The position numbers and the translations under genes are program-made. Below, one piece after another: positions 1 to 8,889 of a stretch of 64,000 nucleotides of DNA. The stretch is from contig CBDCFV010000006.1 of the NCBI GenBank assembly GCA_965216425.1, positions 1,309,619 to 1,373,618 of the forward strand. The letters run 5' to 3'. The notes beneath the pieces were generated by a model. It searched no databases. It worked only from the letters and a program-made list of their open reading frames with translations, and had not been told where the DNA came from. The first letter of the stretch is position 1. Each line of letters starts with the position of its first letter. The DNA comes from CBDCFV01 sp965216425. GTDB lineage: Bacteria; Chloroflexota; Dehalococcoidia; Lucifugimonadales; UBA3495.

Positions 1-561
1 CACCTTCCAGTTATGCACAACGTTCTGGCGGGACGGCTGGGGCAGTGGGGCCTGCTGCGCTCTGCAGCATCGCTGGTGTGGCCCCAGGACCGGCAACTGG
101 CCGAGGCCGCGCTGGAGCGCATGGGCATTGCGGACAAGATCTGGGAGCGGACTTCGCACCTCTCCGGCGGGGAGCAGCAGCGGGCAGCCATCGCCCGGTT
201 GATGGTCCAGTCCCCTCGTGTTGTATTGGCCGACGAGCCCGTTGCGTCCCTGGACCCGGCGCGGGCCGGGGATATGCTTAGGCAGCTGACGGATTTGACC
301 GACGGCACGGGACGGGCGTTGATCGTCAGCCTGCACTCTCCCGAGCTAATCCGGCGGTTCTGCACCCGGGTTATCGGCCTGAGGGAGGGGAAGCTGGCCT
401 TCGACTTGTCCGCGGAAGCGGTCACCGGGCCCACGCTGGACGACCTATACCACCTGGAAGCCCCCTTCGGGTACCAGCAGGAACCGGAGGCGCAACCGGC
501 TGCGGCGGCCGCCGGTCAGGCTCTCGGGACCAGAATGCCTCCTCCGGGGGCCTTCCGCTGA
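1..561 (+). CDS. phnC: Phosphonate-type ABC transporter ATP-binding protein, 5' end outside the window
   Basis: C-terminal 186 residues of an ABC importer ATPase; the reading frame is open at the window edge, so the Walker A half lies upstream. The signature motif LSGGEQQR and a Walker B of the type VVLADEP followed by SLDP are visible, then the H-loop histidine in a SLHSPEL context. The early NVLAGRLG stretch is characteristic of PhnC rather than of amino-acid or sugar importers. The stop is 17 bases before the first permease start, so this gene leads a phnC-phnE-phnE transport operon. In the family the ATPase drives uptake of phosphonate or phosphate esters delivered by PhnD, which is not in view. 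The substrate is inferred from family only. Confidence 0.88.
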   Translation, partial: HLPVMHNVLAGRLGQWGLLRSAASLVWPQDRQLAEAALERMGIADKIWERTSHLSGGEQQRAAIARLMVQSPRVVLADEPVASLDPARAGDMLRQLTDLTDGTGRALIVSLHSPELIRRFCTRVIGLREGKLAFDLSAEAVTGPTLDDLYHLEAPFGYQQEPEAQPAAAAAGQALGTRMPPPGAFR

Positions 562-578
562 AGTCTCTCCCGTCGCTG

Positions 579-1355
579 TTGGAAAACCGGCGGTTGCTGA
601 CCTTGGCTCTTTTGGCGGCGCTGGTCTGGAGCCTGACCAACATCGACTGGGGCTCGGATATTGTTCACACCAGCGGCGGCCAATCCGCGCTGCGGTTTCT
701 TCTCGCGCTGTTCCCCCCCGAGCTTACTCCTGAATTCCTGGTCATCGCGGTCAAGGCCAGCTGGTACACCCTCGCCTACGCGGTGGCGGGAATCACCTTG
801 GCGGTGGCTATCGGGCTGCCCCTCGGAGTGATCGCTTCCGGGACGGTCACCCGGGAGTCATCGCGCTGGCAGCGTCCTTTAATGGTATCTTCCCGGATCG
901 TCCTGGCGGGACTGCGGTCGGTGCATGAGTTGGTTTGGGCCGTTCTGCTGGTGGCCGCGATGGGGCTATCCCCCATGGCGGGAATCCTGGCGCTGGCTTT
1001 TCCCTATGGCGGCATCCTGGGTCGGATTTATGCCGAGCTGCTGCAAGACGTTCCCCAACCGCCGTTGCGAGCGCTGCGGGCGTCGGGGGCGCCACCATTG
1101 GGAACGCTGCTCTACGGACACTTCCAGATGGCCCTACCCGATATGCTGAGCTACAGCTTCTACCGCTTCGAGTGCGGCATTCGCTCCGCCGCTATTCTGA
1201 GCTTTGTCGGGATCCAGGGGTTGGGGTACCAGATCCAGCTCTCCATGCACGACCTGCTGTTCAGCCAAGTGTGGACGTTGCTGCTGTTCCTGGTGGGGAT
1301 CATCGTCGTGGTGGACGCATGGAGCACCCTGGTCCGGCGGAGCATGGTGTCGTGA
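579..1355 (+). CDS. phnE: Phosphonate-type ABC transporter permease, first PhnE subunit
   Basis: A 258-residue inner-membrane permease. An N-terminal hydrophobic segment is followed by about five more, and the binding-protein-dependent transport (EAA-like) loop appears around residues 165-195, with RALRASGAPPLGTLLYG. The start is a TTG; no good ATG lies near and the frame is constrained by the end of phnC. The stop overlaps the start of the second permease by four bases (GTGA), so the two are translationally coupled. PhnE-type permeases form a dimer served by PhnC; here two different PhnE proteins probably make a heterodimer, as in other two-permease phosphonate or phosphite systems. The exact substrate cannot be read from sequence. 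Confidence 0.85.
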   Translation: MENRRLLTLALLAALVWSLTNIDWGSDIVHTSGGQSALRFLLALFPPELTPEFLVIAVKASWYTLAYAVAGITLAVAIGLPLGVIASGTVTRESSRWQRPLMVSSRIVLAGLRSVHELVWAVLLVAAMGLSPMAGILALAFPYGGILGRIYAELLQDVPQPPLRALRASGAPPLGTLLYGHFQMALPDMLSYSFYRFECGIRSAAILSFVGIQGLGYQIQLSMHDLLFSQVWTLLLFLVGIIVVVDAWSTLVRRSMVS

Positions 1356-2230
1356 TACGGGAACCGGTGGTGCGGGCAGAGAACCGGGCGCGGCGCAGGA
1401 TGACCTTCCCCCGGGCTTCTCTATATGGGTTCGTCCTGCTGGCGGTTGCATCCTGGGGTTTCATCATATTCGAGGACGCCGAGGGTTTCTCCGGCTTGCT
1501 CGCGTCGGGGACGTGGGGGAACGCGGTGCGGTTCCTGGAGTCGCTGCTGGGTTTGAACTCGGATGACATCCCCGCCTTTGCCCAAGGAAGCCGCTGGCTG
1601 GAGACGGGAAAGCTGGCGGCGGAAACCCTGGCCATGAGCCTGTTGGCCATCGTGATTGCCGGAGTGGGGGCATTCGCGACGCTCCTGATGGCCGCGCGGA
1701 ACGTGAGCGATGGGACGCTGGGAGGCAGGCCGTCAAACATCGGACGGGCAGCCTACCACCTGACTCGCGGGTCCTACACCTTCTCCCGGGGTGTACCGGA
1801 GTTGGTGCTGGCGATGATCATTGTGTTCTTCCTGTCGCCGGGCATCCTGCCGGGAGCGGTCGCGTTGGGACTGCACAACTATGGGATACTGGGGCGGCTG
1901 ACAGCCGAGGTGGTGGAGAACCTGGACCCGGCTCCGGCGCGGGCGCTGCGGGCCAACGGCGCGGGAAACATGCAGGTGCTGTTGTACGCCATCCTGCCCC
2001 AGGCAATACCCCAGTTCATCACGTACCTGCTGTACCGCTGGGAGGTGATAATCAGGACGACGGTGGTGGTGGGGTTCGTCAGCGCCGGCGGGCTGGGGCG
2101 GGAGTTCACGCTGCGCCTGAGCTGGTTCCACTACACTGACGTGACGCTGCTCATCATCTGGTACCTGCTTCTAGTCGCGTGCGTGGACCTGTTGAGCGCC
2201 TTCCTGAGGCGTGCGGCCCGGGCGGACTGA
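1352..2230 (+). CDS. phnE: Phosphonate-type ABC transporter permease, second PhnE subunit
   Basis: A 292-residue permease paralogous to the preceding gene, beginning at a GTG that overlaps the previous stop. An ATG at 1400 is an alternative that would remove 16 charged residues. It has an N-terminal helix, a periplasmic stretch, then five or so helices. The ATPase-contact loop lies near residues 190-215, where ALRANGAGNMQVLLYAILPQ resembles the loop of its neighbour (ALRASGAPP). It follows the same transport operon and is its last gene in this window; no substrate-binding protein or C-P lyase gene follows. Family assignment is secure, substrate is inferred. Confidence 0.85.
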   Translation: MIREPVVRAENRARRRMTFPRASLYGFVLLAVASWGFIIFEDAEGFSGLLASGTWGNAVRFLESLLGLNSDDIPAFAQGSRWLETGKLAAETLAMSLLAIVIAGVGAFATLLMAARNVSDGTLGGRPSNIGRAAYHLTRGSYTFSRGVPELVLAMIIVFFLSPGILPGAVALGLHNYGILGRLTAEVVENLDPAPARALRANGAGNMQVLLYAILPQAIPQFITYLLYRWEVIIRTTVVVGFVSAGGLGREFTLRLSWFHYTDVTLLIIWYLLLVACVDLLSAFLRRAARAD

Positions 2231-2532
2231 CCGGGACGGGTCGCGGTGGCGCTGTTACCAGTCTATTCGACGGCGGAGTGGAGATAGCGACCGTGTTTGT
2301 CCTCCAGCGGTGATTAACCGCCGGAGTGTGGTTCATGGTTCGACACGTCCGCCAGGGTGGAACGGAGGGTCACCCCCCTGGGTTAGCATAGTGGCCGCAG
2401 CCGCACCCTCCACCTCAGCATCCGCAGCCGCCCATCGGGGGCAGGGGAGCAAATTCGGAAGGGCGGGCTGGAGTCGCCCTTGGAAACGGCGTCAAAGACG
2501 GAGATGGCCCATTTGGCGGACTGATTTGCGGG
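2231..2532. other. Convergent intergenic spacer
   Basis: About 300 bases between the convergent permease operon and the oxidoreductase gene. I see no gene, no clear terminator hairpin with a T run, and no repeat shared with the rest of the window. Confidence 0.5.
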
Positions 2533-3735
2533 TCAGCGCATTTTGGCGGCGCGGGGGTGGGTGACCGAGGCCACTTCCTCGGGCGTCAGACCGGCGAACC
2601 GTTGCGGGCGATAGGGACCCAACACCGCGTCTGCTGTCGTCCCGTCGCAGATTTCCTGGGCAGCCAACTGACTCAAAGCCGGAGCCAGGGTAACGCCGCT
2701 GTGGGTGAGGGCCACGTACAGGTTGGGCGCCTCGGACGCAAACCCCATCACCGGATAGCCGTCCAAGGGCATGGGACGCCAACCCACCGGCACCGGAACA
2801 GCCTGCGCACCGGCTAGTCCCGGCAGATAGCGGCATGCACGGGCCAGCAGGTCGTCGGCGTGGGTTTGGGTGTCGTCTTCGGCCAGACTCTCCTGGTCGC
2901 CTTCGCCGATCATCAGGCGGCCGTCGGCGCACTGTCGCAAATGAATCTCCCGTCGGCCATCGCCCAAGGGCGGCACGTACACCACCGGCACGTTGTTTAG
3001 CAAGGGCGGCCGCGGGTCCGTTCGTATCACCACGCCGGGACTTTCAGCTTGGGGCACGTTGACCCCGGCCAGGGCCGCCAAGCTGGTGGTTGCGGCGCCC
3101 GCGGCCATGACCACTGCATCCACATCCTTGGAGCCCGAGGCGGTTACCAAGCCGTGAACCCGGCCGTCATTACGCTGCTCGAATCCATAAACTTCCGTGC
3201 CGGTATAAATCTCACAACCCATTTCCCGAAGGCGACGCAGGCACGCATCGACCACCATTTGCGGCTCCACCTGCCCTTCGTTGGAACTGTACTCGGCGGC
3301 GGCCACCGGGCCAACAGCCAGCGCCGGTTCCAGACGCTTCAACTCGCCGGCGTCGATCAGACGGGTGGGGTAGCCCCAGGACTGGAGTTGCCGGACCCGG
3401 GCCACCAATCCTTCGGCCGCCACCGGGTCGGATACCCAGGAAACCTTGCCGCCCCAACGGAGGCCGACGCTGCCCGGGTCTCCGTGATCGCCGATGCCGA
3501 CGGCGAAACGGGGCCACATCTCCAAGGAGCGGCGGTTCAGGTCATGATAGCCGATAGGTTGCTTCGCCCCGGCATTGATCCAAGCAAAGCTGTGGCTCGA
3601 CGCGCCGTGCCCAGGCTCGCCCTTGTCGATGAGGGCGACGTGGACGCCGCGCTGTGCCAGACGCCAAGCGATGGCTGCGCCCAGGATGCCGGCGCCAATG
3701 ACGGCTACGTTTAGGGGTTTCTCGGGAATGACCAT
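2533..3735 (-). CDS. FAD-dependent oxidoreductase of the DAO (glycine/D-amino-acid oxidase) family
   Basis: 400 residues, the usual size for a DAO-family flavoenzyme. Residues 10-40 hold the dinucleotide-binding fold: the GAGILG glycine motif at about 14-19 and the acidic end of strand two (LIDKGEPG). A second glycine-rich FAD segment, NLYVALTHSGVTLAPALS, lies near the C-terminus, as in the glycine oxidase/SoxB group. The family oxidises secondary or primary amines to imines, with oxygen or a quinone as acceptor; the substrate is not predictable here. The start at 3735 was chosen over an upstream in-frame codon because an AAGGAG site stands just before it. The stop of an upstream gene fragment overlaps this ATG, suggesting it was once the second gene of a coupled pair. 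Confidence 0.8.
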   Translation of the reverse strand: MVIPEKPLNVAVIGAGILGAAIAWRLAQRGVHVALIDKGEPGHGASSHSFAWINAGAKQPIGYHDLNRRSLEMWPRFAVGIGDHGDPGSVGLRWGGKVSWVSDPVAAEGLVARVRQLQSWGYPTRLIDAGELKRLEPALAVGPVAAAEYSSNEGQVEPQMVVDACLRRLREMGCEIYTGTEVYGFEQRNDGRVHGLVTASGSKDVDAVVMAAGAATTSLAALAGVNVPQAESPGVVIRTDPRPPLLNNVPVVYVPPLGDGRREIHLRQCADGRLMIGEGDQESLAEDDTQTHADDLLARACRYLPGLAGAQAVPVPVGWRPMPLDGYPVMGFASEAPNLYVALTHSGVTLAPALSQLAAQEICDGTTADAVLGPYRPQRFAGLTPEEVASVTHPRAAKMR

Positions 3736-3935
3736 CAGTTGCGTCTCCTTCCACCGCGGGGGCCGTGATTGCGCGAGCGTTTCAGCAGTGAGCACACTGG
3801 CTCGCCGCGCACCGCATGAATGTTGTCGTGGTACTTCAGCATAGTGCCCAAGGTGTCGTCAATGACCTCCGGCTCCAACTCACGGATGTTCAACGCCATG
3901 AAAGCTGACGCTAAGTCCAGAGTCTCCGGCACCAA
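3735..3935 (-). pseudogene. C-terminal gene fragment coupled to the DAO oxidoreductase
   Basis: Reading on the minus strand, about 65 codons look protein-coding, with segments such as LDLASAFMALNIRELEPE and DDTLGTMLKYHDN. They end in a TGA that overlaps the ATG of the oxidoreductase (TGATG). Upstream the frame runs straight into the palindromic repeat at 3932-4092, so the 5' part of the gene appears to have been replaced by that repeat. I do not recognise the family. An ATG at 3899 could still start a 54-residue remnant. The coupling implies it was once co-expressed with the flavoenzyme. Confidence 0.4.
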
Positions 3936-4092
3936 GGCATGTGCAAAGTCGTCCCTACCTGGGTGCGGGCGGGACGCCCGCGCTCCTTCCGGTTCCTTGG
4001 GGTCATATATGAACATGAAAATGGCCTGTTTTCATAGCAATGCGGGTCAGGCGCCAAGTTTCGTTATGGGAAAAGACTTTGCACGCGCCCTG
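3932..4092. repeat. Palindromic MITE-like repeat, copy 1
   Basis: About 160 bases bounded by inverted GCATGTGCAAAGTC / GACTTTGCACGCGC ends. Inside is a strong palindrome, CGGGCGGGACGCCCG, and an A/T-rich hairpin around ATGAAAATGGCCTGTTTTCAT. A related copy lies at 4757-4915 with the same order of parts. No open reading frame of its own. Confidence 0.6.
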
Positions 4093-4132
4093 ACAGAAAC
4101 GGGACGCCGTTGGCGGTTTCCAGGTATTACCT

Positions 4133-4462
4133 TCAGCCAAGGGAACCCGCAGGCCGGATATTCCCGGCCGAGGGGAGGATGGCGTTGAGCAGCGCGTCGG
4201 GGTCGGGGGTGGTGTCTTTACGAAGACAATCGTGCAGGTAGTTGTTGGCCGCGCCCAACGGGAGAAGGCGGTAACCGGCGTCTATTACCCGATGGATGAA
4301 GGGCTGGATTTCGGGCAACGGCTTCTGGTCGGACTGGGCGACGAACCAACGGTGGCAAAGGTCCCAGCTCGGGAGGTCCAGCCGGTATACGGCAAGTTCG
4401 CGGGCCAATTTCCGTTGAAGGGCGCGGACGCGGGCCCAGAGGGCGTTTATTTCACTTCGCAT
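4133..4462 (-). CDS. Hypothetical protein, 109 residues
   Basis: A short but protein-like frame: an N-terminal amphipathic helix rich in R, L and A (about residues 1-30), then LPSWDLCHRW, a proline-rich turn, and a C-terminal helical region. The ATG at 4462 is preferred to the TTG nine bases upstream because a GGGGAG site stands before it. There is no signal peptide and no membrane segment. I do not recognise the family and neighbours give no hint, as both sides are repeat-rich spacers. Confidence 0.5.
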   Translation of the reverse strand: MRSEINALWARVRALQRKLARELAVYRLDLPSWDLCHRWFVAQSDQKPLPEIQPFIHRVIDAGYRLLPLGAANNYLHDCLRKDTTPDPDALLNAILPSAGNIRPAGSLG

Positions 4463-5265
4463 GATGCTCAACTCCCCGGATGGTTATTTGCCGGATGGAG
4501 AGGCCGGAAATTTCAGAAACGCGGACATTTGCGGACATTTCAGGACATCCGGGGAGGGCACGGGAGTCGGAAGGGGCTTCGAGACCCCGGTCGGGTCCGG
4601 ACAGCTCGACGCTGGAGAGATTTCTACTCATCAATCATCATATTGCCTCAGTGGCTTTATTGGATTTGTCCACGTCCGATGGGACGTTGGCAGGACAAAT
4701 AATATAGTAGAGAGGTGCTTTCCGAGCTGGCAAGGGGGAATTGTCAGTGAGGGAAGGGTCTGTGCCAAGCCGCTCCCACTTGGTGCGGGCGTCCCGCCCT
4801 CGCTCCTTCCCGTCTTCTTCAGGCCGTATATGAAAATGATAATGGCTTATTTTCATTTCCGCGGTGGCGGGATGAAGTGTTGGACTGGCTCCTGCGACTT
4901 TGCACATGCCCTGTTCCGACACGGCTTGGACCTGGTAGAGATCGGTCCCACCAGTTCTTGGATGAAGGACGCAACCTGCTGGGCCGGTTGCCGCAGGGTA
5001 TCGGGCAGGCGTGAGGAGACAATTTGCAGTTTGTTTTGGTGGTCAGGATTGGGGCGCCTGAGAGGACAAAATCGAGAACGTTCACATGGATTCCCGCCTG
5101 CGCGGGAAAGACGAGAGAATGAAAAGGGCCTGCTCCCACCGACACCCCAATTGACGCACCCCTCCACCGTTGCTAGACTGACCCGCCACCCACCAAGAAT
5201 GTGGTCATCGGATGCCGCAACGGCGTCCGCAAGATAAACTTCATCGAAAGAAGCGTGCTGACGCA
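4463..5265. other. Repeat-rich intergenic region
   Basis: No supported gene. It holds palindromic repeat copy 2 (4757-4915) and, near 5084-5107, the short palindrome ATTCCCGCCTGCGCGGGAA, a type scattered through many bacterial genomes and seen again near 62808. The string GACAAAATCGAGAAC at about 5066-5082 recurs at about 5770-5785, on the far side of the VOC gene. Confidence 0.5.
4757..4915. repeat. Palindromic MITE-like repeat, copy 2
   Basis: Same architecture as the copy at 3932: a TGTGCCAAG / CTTTGCACA end pair, a central GTGCGGGCGTCCCGCCC stretch, and the A/T hairpin (TATATGAAAATGATAATGG, then TTATTTTCATT). The two copies have diverged to roughly 70 percent identity by eye and are not a recent duplication. 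Confidence 0.6.
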
Positions 5266-5715
5266 ATGAAGATCCATCACCTGCTCGCATATCTGCAGGT
5301 CAATGATGCCGCCAGGGCGATCGAGTTCTATACGTCGGTTTTCGGGGCGACTGAGAAGTTTCGACTGACGGACCCCAACGGGCGCGTTGGGCACGCCGTG
5401 CTCGATTTCGGCGGTACGACGCTCATGCTGGCTGAAGAGTTCCCTGAATACGGCATCCTGGGACCGCTGACGTTGGGCGGCACCTCGGTCACGATGCACC
5501 TGCAAGTCGACGATGCCGACGCGGTGATTCGTCGCGCGGCCGAGGCGGGCGCCGAGATCGAGAGCGAACCGGAGGACCAGTTCTACGGCGAGCGGTCGGG
5601 CTGGTTTCGTGACCCTTCCGGCCATCGCTGGAACGTCGGCCATTTTCTCGAGGAGGTTACACCGGAGGAGATGCAGCGGCGTTTCACAGCGATGATGACA
5701 GGCACGGACAGCTGA
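5266..5715 (+). CDS. VOC-superfamily (glyoxalase/bleomycin-resistance fold) protein
   Basis: 149 residues with two beta-alpha-beta-beta-beta modules, the PhnB-like arrangement: LAYLQVNDAARAIEFYTSVFGA at the start of the first module and DDADAVIRRAAEAG leading into the second, which closes with FRDPSGHRWNV. The family comprises small metal-dependent enzymes or sequestering proteins; no specific reaction can be assigned. The ATG at 5266 is chosen because the family starts just before the first strand; upstream in-frame codons add an unrelated basic stretch. It stands alone between repeat-rich spacers. Confidence 0.8.
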   Translation: MKIHHLLAYLQVNDAARAIEFYTSVFGATEKFRLTDPNGRVGHAVLDFGGTTLMLAEEFPEYGILGPLTLGGTSVTMHLQVDDADAVIRRAAEAGAEIESEPEDQFYGERSGWFRDPSGHRWNVGHFLEEVTPEEMQRRFTAMMTGTDS

Positions 5716-6836
5716 CTCGACCAACTCGTTTCCAAGTTCCCGGTCGCGTTCCTCCCTGCTCACCAAACTGGACAAAATCGAGAACCTTCATTCGGCGGAC
5801 TCGATAGACACGGAAAACTCAGGTGCTCGTGCACGGTCGATTTGAATACCATCAGGTAAAATCAGAGCAACAGATAAATTTTCCCGTCGGATCTGTCGCA
5901 TGTGAGTGGTTCGGTCCCTCTCAGATGGCCCTGACATCTCCACCAACCACCCGCTTACAACCCCGGCCCCGCCACAAGCCATAGGTTACGGGGGCATGAA
6001 GTCATCCTCGCTCAAGGCCCGTTATGGACGACAAACGCGTCTGCAACTCCCATCAACTCATCCGACTATCTGAATCTCAGATTCTACGGCGGTTGGTTAC
6101 TCGATTTTTCGCAGCGTCCGAAGTTGGTGCTCACCTCTTTTTCATGTATTTGGACCTGAGAAGATTAAAAGAGCGCCATTCCACAACATGCGGTCTCCAT
6201 AATGTGCTTATATCCCTGCCGAGAGTTGCTGGGAATCGAAGTTCTGTGGCTTCTTCCTCAGAAGGCGACCGAGCCTTCTTCATTATTCGAATCTGCGTGG
6301 CAATGAAGGACTTCTGCACGTCATCGAGCTTACTCAAACCACTGTCTGTGCGACGCCTACGAGCCTAATTCCCGGCGGTTGTCGCCGACTAGAAGCTCGA
6401 AAGGCGAGTACAACCTGCCACCGCTGGCTGAGGCGAGAAGAACCTTGAGGAGAATACCTTACTATAAGTGACCGGGTAGTCCCCGCTCTCTTCTAGTTCG
6501 GTTAATCTCAAGGTTCAAGGTCGGATGTCGGTCTCTTTGCACGTGAATGGGTGTTAAATCCTGGTCAAGAAATCCACAAAACTGGCTATGGTAGATCGGA
6601 TCGCTCTCATTCGGATTGTAAAGGGGCGAGGCTTGTATAGCTTACACCGATGCAGATCTGGAACTCTCGAGTAACGAGTCTGCTGGATAGAGGGTCCTCC
6701 TCGATTGCTTCCCAGTATGTCTAGTCAAACTTCACTGACGCCTGGCGTCGCATTCGCAGTCCCTGGAGGATGATAGCATCGTAGCCCGCGAGGGTCATTT
6801 CCCAAGGCATCGTTTGTTTTTCGTTACAATTGCCTA
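5716..6836. other. Long AT-richer spacer without a supported gene
   Basis: About 1.1 kb with lower GC than the flanks. Only short frames occur. A 68-codon minus-strand frame at 6131-6337 has a faintly protein-like composition (DVQKSFIATQIRIMKKARS) and could be a gene relic, but there is no start signal and no recognisable domain. This stretch forms the downstream flank of the broken Septu-like locus. Confidence 0.4.
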
Positions 6837-7339
6837 TCATATCCACGACTGAGGAGTTCGAGACAAAATACTTTCACCCACTTTTCCAAAATAAGTGCGG
6901 CTGGTGGTGAAAAACTTACTCAGAGTGCCAGCATCATCCGGCAAAAGCGTTCGCCGGGCCTCCTCAATAATGGCGTCAGAAGTATTGAGATGCCCGTCCG
7001 CGTCATCGTCAAGCGCGTTGTAGTAATTTTCCCGAGCGCGCCGCAATCGCGGAACATTCAAGCCCAAGAACGTAATGGTGTTCCTTGCACTTTCCACAGA
7101 AATGTCAAACTGATTACAAGCATCTTCATTTGCTTCAATGTCGCCATTTAACCCTACTCGAAATATAGACGGAGAAATTGGGAGGTTCCTTGGGTCAACG
7201 AAATCCGGGATAGTATCATCCTTCTTTCTTTGACCACAGCTGGTATTTGCTTCGGCAGGTCTCAGAAATCTTACAGGGTCCTTGCTTCGCCGTTCCCCGA
7301 AAATTCTTGCCTTTGTACCGCCTTCGCAGCAGGCAACTA
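6837..7339 (-). pseudogene. PtuB-like HNH nuclease, C-terminal part (split by IS630)
   Basis: Minus-strand frame that continues, after removal of the IS630 element at 7340-8616 and one TA duplicate, directly from the frame at 8617-8889. It begins LVACCEGGTK right after the N-terminal part ends ..FNVVNL, and carries a CGQRKKDD segment typical of the second half of TIGR02646/PtuB-type HNH proteins. Toward the end come ISPSIFRVGLNGDIE, a TITFLGLNVPRLRRAR segment and a helical tail. Together the two parts give a protein of about 258 residues, normal for the family. In Septu systems PtuB is the nuclease partner of the PtuA ATPase. As it stands the gene is interrupted. Confidence 0.72.
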
Positions 7340-8031
7340 GTAGTGCGTCAGTGTTGTATTGATGGGTACAGGGACTTCAGTTTGATACGCGCATCCGCGG
7401 TGGTGAAGCGCCAGTCCACCCGTATCGCGTCCCGGTTGCGCTCCCTTTCCCACGCTGCCACCTCACCCCGCAGGACATTCTGCTCTGGAATGCGGCGGTC
7501 CAGGCATTGTCGGGCCATCACCCCGATCTCAATCTCCGCCATGTTCAACCAACTGCCATGCTTGGGAGTGTAGTGAATCTCCAACCGTTCGGCGATGCGC
7601 CGCGCCTCCGCGGGTTCAAAGGCTTCATACAATGAGGCCGGGTGGTGGGTGTTCAAGTTGTCCATCACCAGCACAATAGCTCCTTGTGCGGGTAGTCCTC
7701 GTCCACCAGTTGCTTGACCACCCGGGCCCAATCGGCCTTCGTGCGCCGGTCCGTCACTTCCACCCGGCGCCACCCTTCCAGCGGCGCAAACAGCATGAAA
7801 AGGTTGCTCACTCCGTTGCGCTCGTATTCATAATCGTAGGAGCCCGCCGCCCCAGGCCGGGCCGGACGCGGCCGGCGCGTCTCTTTCACCAGTTGCTTGC
7901 TGGTCTCGTCCAGACAGACAAGAACTTCGTTGTCTGGGTAGGGGCGATGATAGACTTCCAGTACGTCTTCCATGGCGCACACAAACTCCGCGCTTTCCTG
8001 CGGTGGGATGCACCAACACTCTTTCAGCCAA

Positions 8032-8056
8032 AGCCTGCCCCGTTGCAGAACGGGGG
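8032..8056. repeat. In-gene palindromic element downstream of the A7 site
   Basis: AGCCTGCCCCGTT, a four-base loop, then AACGGGGG: a perfect stem of about seven base pairs inside the transposase frame. Same family as those at 8397, 11058, 11646, 11743, 37131 and 49209. Confidence 0.6.
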
Positions 8057-8396
8057 TTTGAGTTCGTTTTTTTCAGCGTTTGACGTACCGTTTCGGTGCT
8101 GATGCTCTCCACTATCTCGCATTCCACCAGCCGGTCCGCCAGCAGTTGCAGCGTCCAACCGGCCCGGCCCTCCGGCGGTTCTCCGCAGGCCAAGGCAATC
8201 AGGTGGGCCTCACCCAAACCATCCAGCTTCTTCTGACGGCGGCGCAGTTGCTCCTTGCGTCCCAGCGCCGCCTCAACCCCCTCCTCCACGCAGCGGCGGC
8301 GCACCCGTTCCACCGTCGCATTGCCAATCTGGAGGGACCGGGCAATCTCCTCGTCCTTCATGGCCCGACCCTCCCGGGCTTCATCGCTCAGCAGCA

Positions 8397-8421
8397 GAGC
8401 CTGCCCTCGTGAAAACGGGGG
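8397..8421. repeat. In-gene palindromic element, IS630 N-terminal region
   Basis: AGAGCCTGCCCTCGT, then GAAA, then ACGGGGG. It lies exactly where the transposase reading frame changes, so its insertion probably caused the shift. Confidence 0.55.
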
Positions 8422-8616
8422 ATGCGGGCATGGGTCTGCCTGTAAGCCGCTGCCCGTCCCCGAGACACCAAGTCCTTGAGTTCCCGCCTCTCCTCCACAT
8501 TCAATTGCACCCGGTACTTCTTGGCTGGCATTCCCATCCTCCCACAACCCAATCTACTTGGTACTCTCCCGGATAGAGTACCCCAACCATTTATCATTTC
8601 AATGCTGTTGGACTAC

Positions 8617-8889
8617 TAGATTGACCACGTTGAAAGTGTTGGTTGCCCCTGTACTTGGGTCGCTCCGAGGTATAACGTGCTCTATTTGGCAATCTAAGCC
8701 CACCAAAAGGCTAATTTCGCAATAGCCGCAAAGTCCATGTTGGAGACTAACCATCTCGTTCCGGAGTTCCTCATAGGCAACGCTGCCATTGTAGTCGTGA
8801 AACCTATGCCATTCTGCCTGGTCTCCATCGACTGCTAGATATTCTTTGAGTCCCGTAGTAAGGCCACACAAATTTCGGATGGGTTTCAT
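8617..8889 (-). pseudogene. PtuB-like HNH nuclease, N-terminal part (split by IS630)
   Basis: Starts at an ATG that overlaps the TGA of the upstream ATPase (ATGA), the coupling expected of a ptuA-ptuB pair. The N-terminus has the family pattern: MKPI, then a tryptophan (AEWHRF), an LRNEMVSLQHGLCGYCEI segment with the CxxC zinc pair, and the HNH core IEHVIPRSD. The frame is cut by the IS630 element at the CTA codon whose TA was duplicated and resumes at 7337. Known: TIGR02646/PtuB HNH proteins act with an SMC-like ATPase in Septu anti-phage defence. Inferred: this gene had that role before disruption. Confidence 0.75.

Larger units (their letters stand above)
7348..8531 (-). pseudogene. IS630-family transposase, several frameshifts
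   Basis: The transposase is spread over at least three frames. The N-terminal DNA-binding part (start MPAKKYRVQLNVEERREL) runs into a palindromic insert near 8397-8421 and changes frame. The helix-turn-helix part (EEIARSLQIGNATVERVRRR) then reaches the A7 slippery site at 8067-8073. The catalytic part follows in two further frames with the IS630 DDE residues: LVCLDETS, VMDNLNTHHP and WLNMAEIEIG. A7 shifting may be programmed, as a related element here has the same site, but the other shifts make this copy look dead. Confidence 0.75.
7340..8616 (-). mobile_element. IS630-family insertion sequence (degenerate copy)
   Basis: 1277 bases flanked by a duplicated TA (7338-7339 and 8617-8618), the hallmark target of IS630/Tc1-type elements. 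The ends are imperfect inverted repeats beginning GTAGTGCGTCAG and GTAGTCCAACAG. It carries a transposase gene on the minus strand and lies inside the HNH gene of the first Septu-like locus. Confidence 0.85.

Noticed and set aside
3049..3714. 221-codon plus-strand frame opposite the FAD oxidoreductase
   Set aside because: Shadow of a strongly supported flavoenzyme gene; composition follows from the codon bias of the other strand.
4638..5145. Several 90-145 codon frames between 4.6 and 5.3 kb
   Set aside because: They run through the palindromic repeats and differ on each strand; none has a start signal or protein-like composition.
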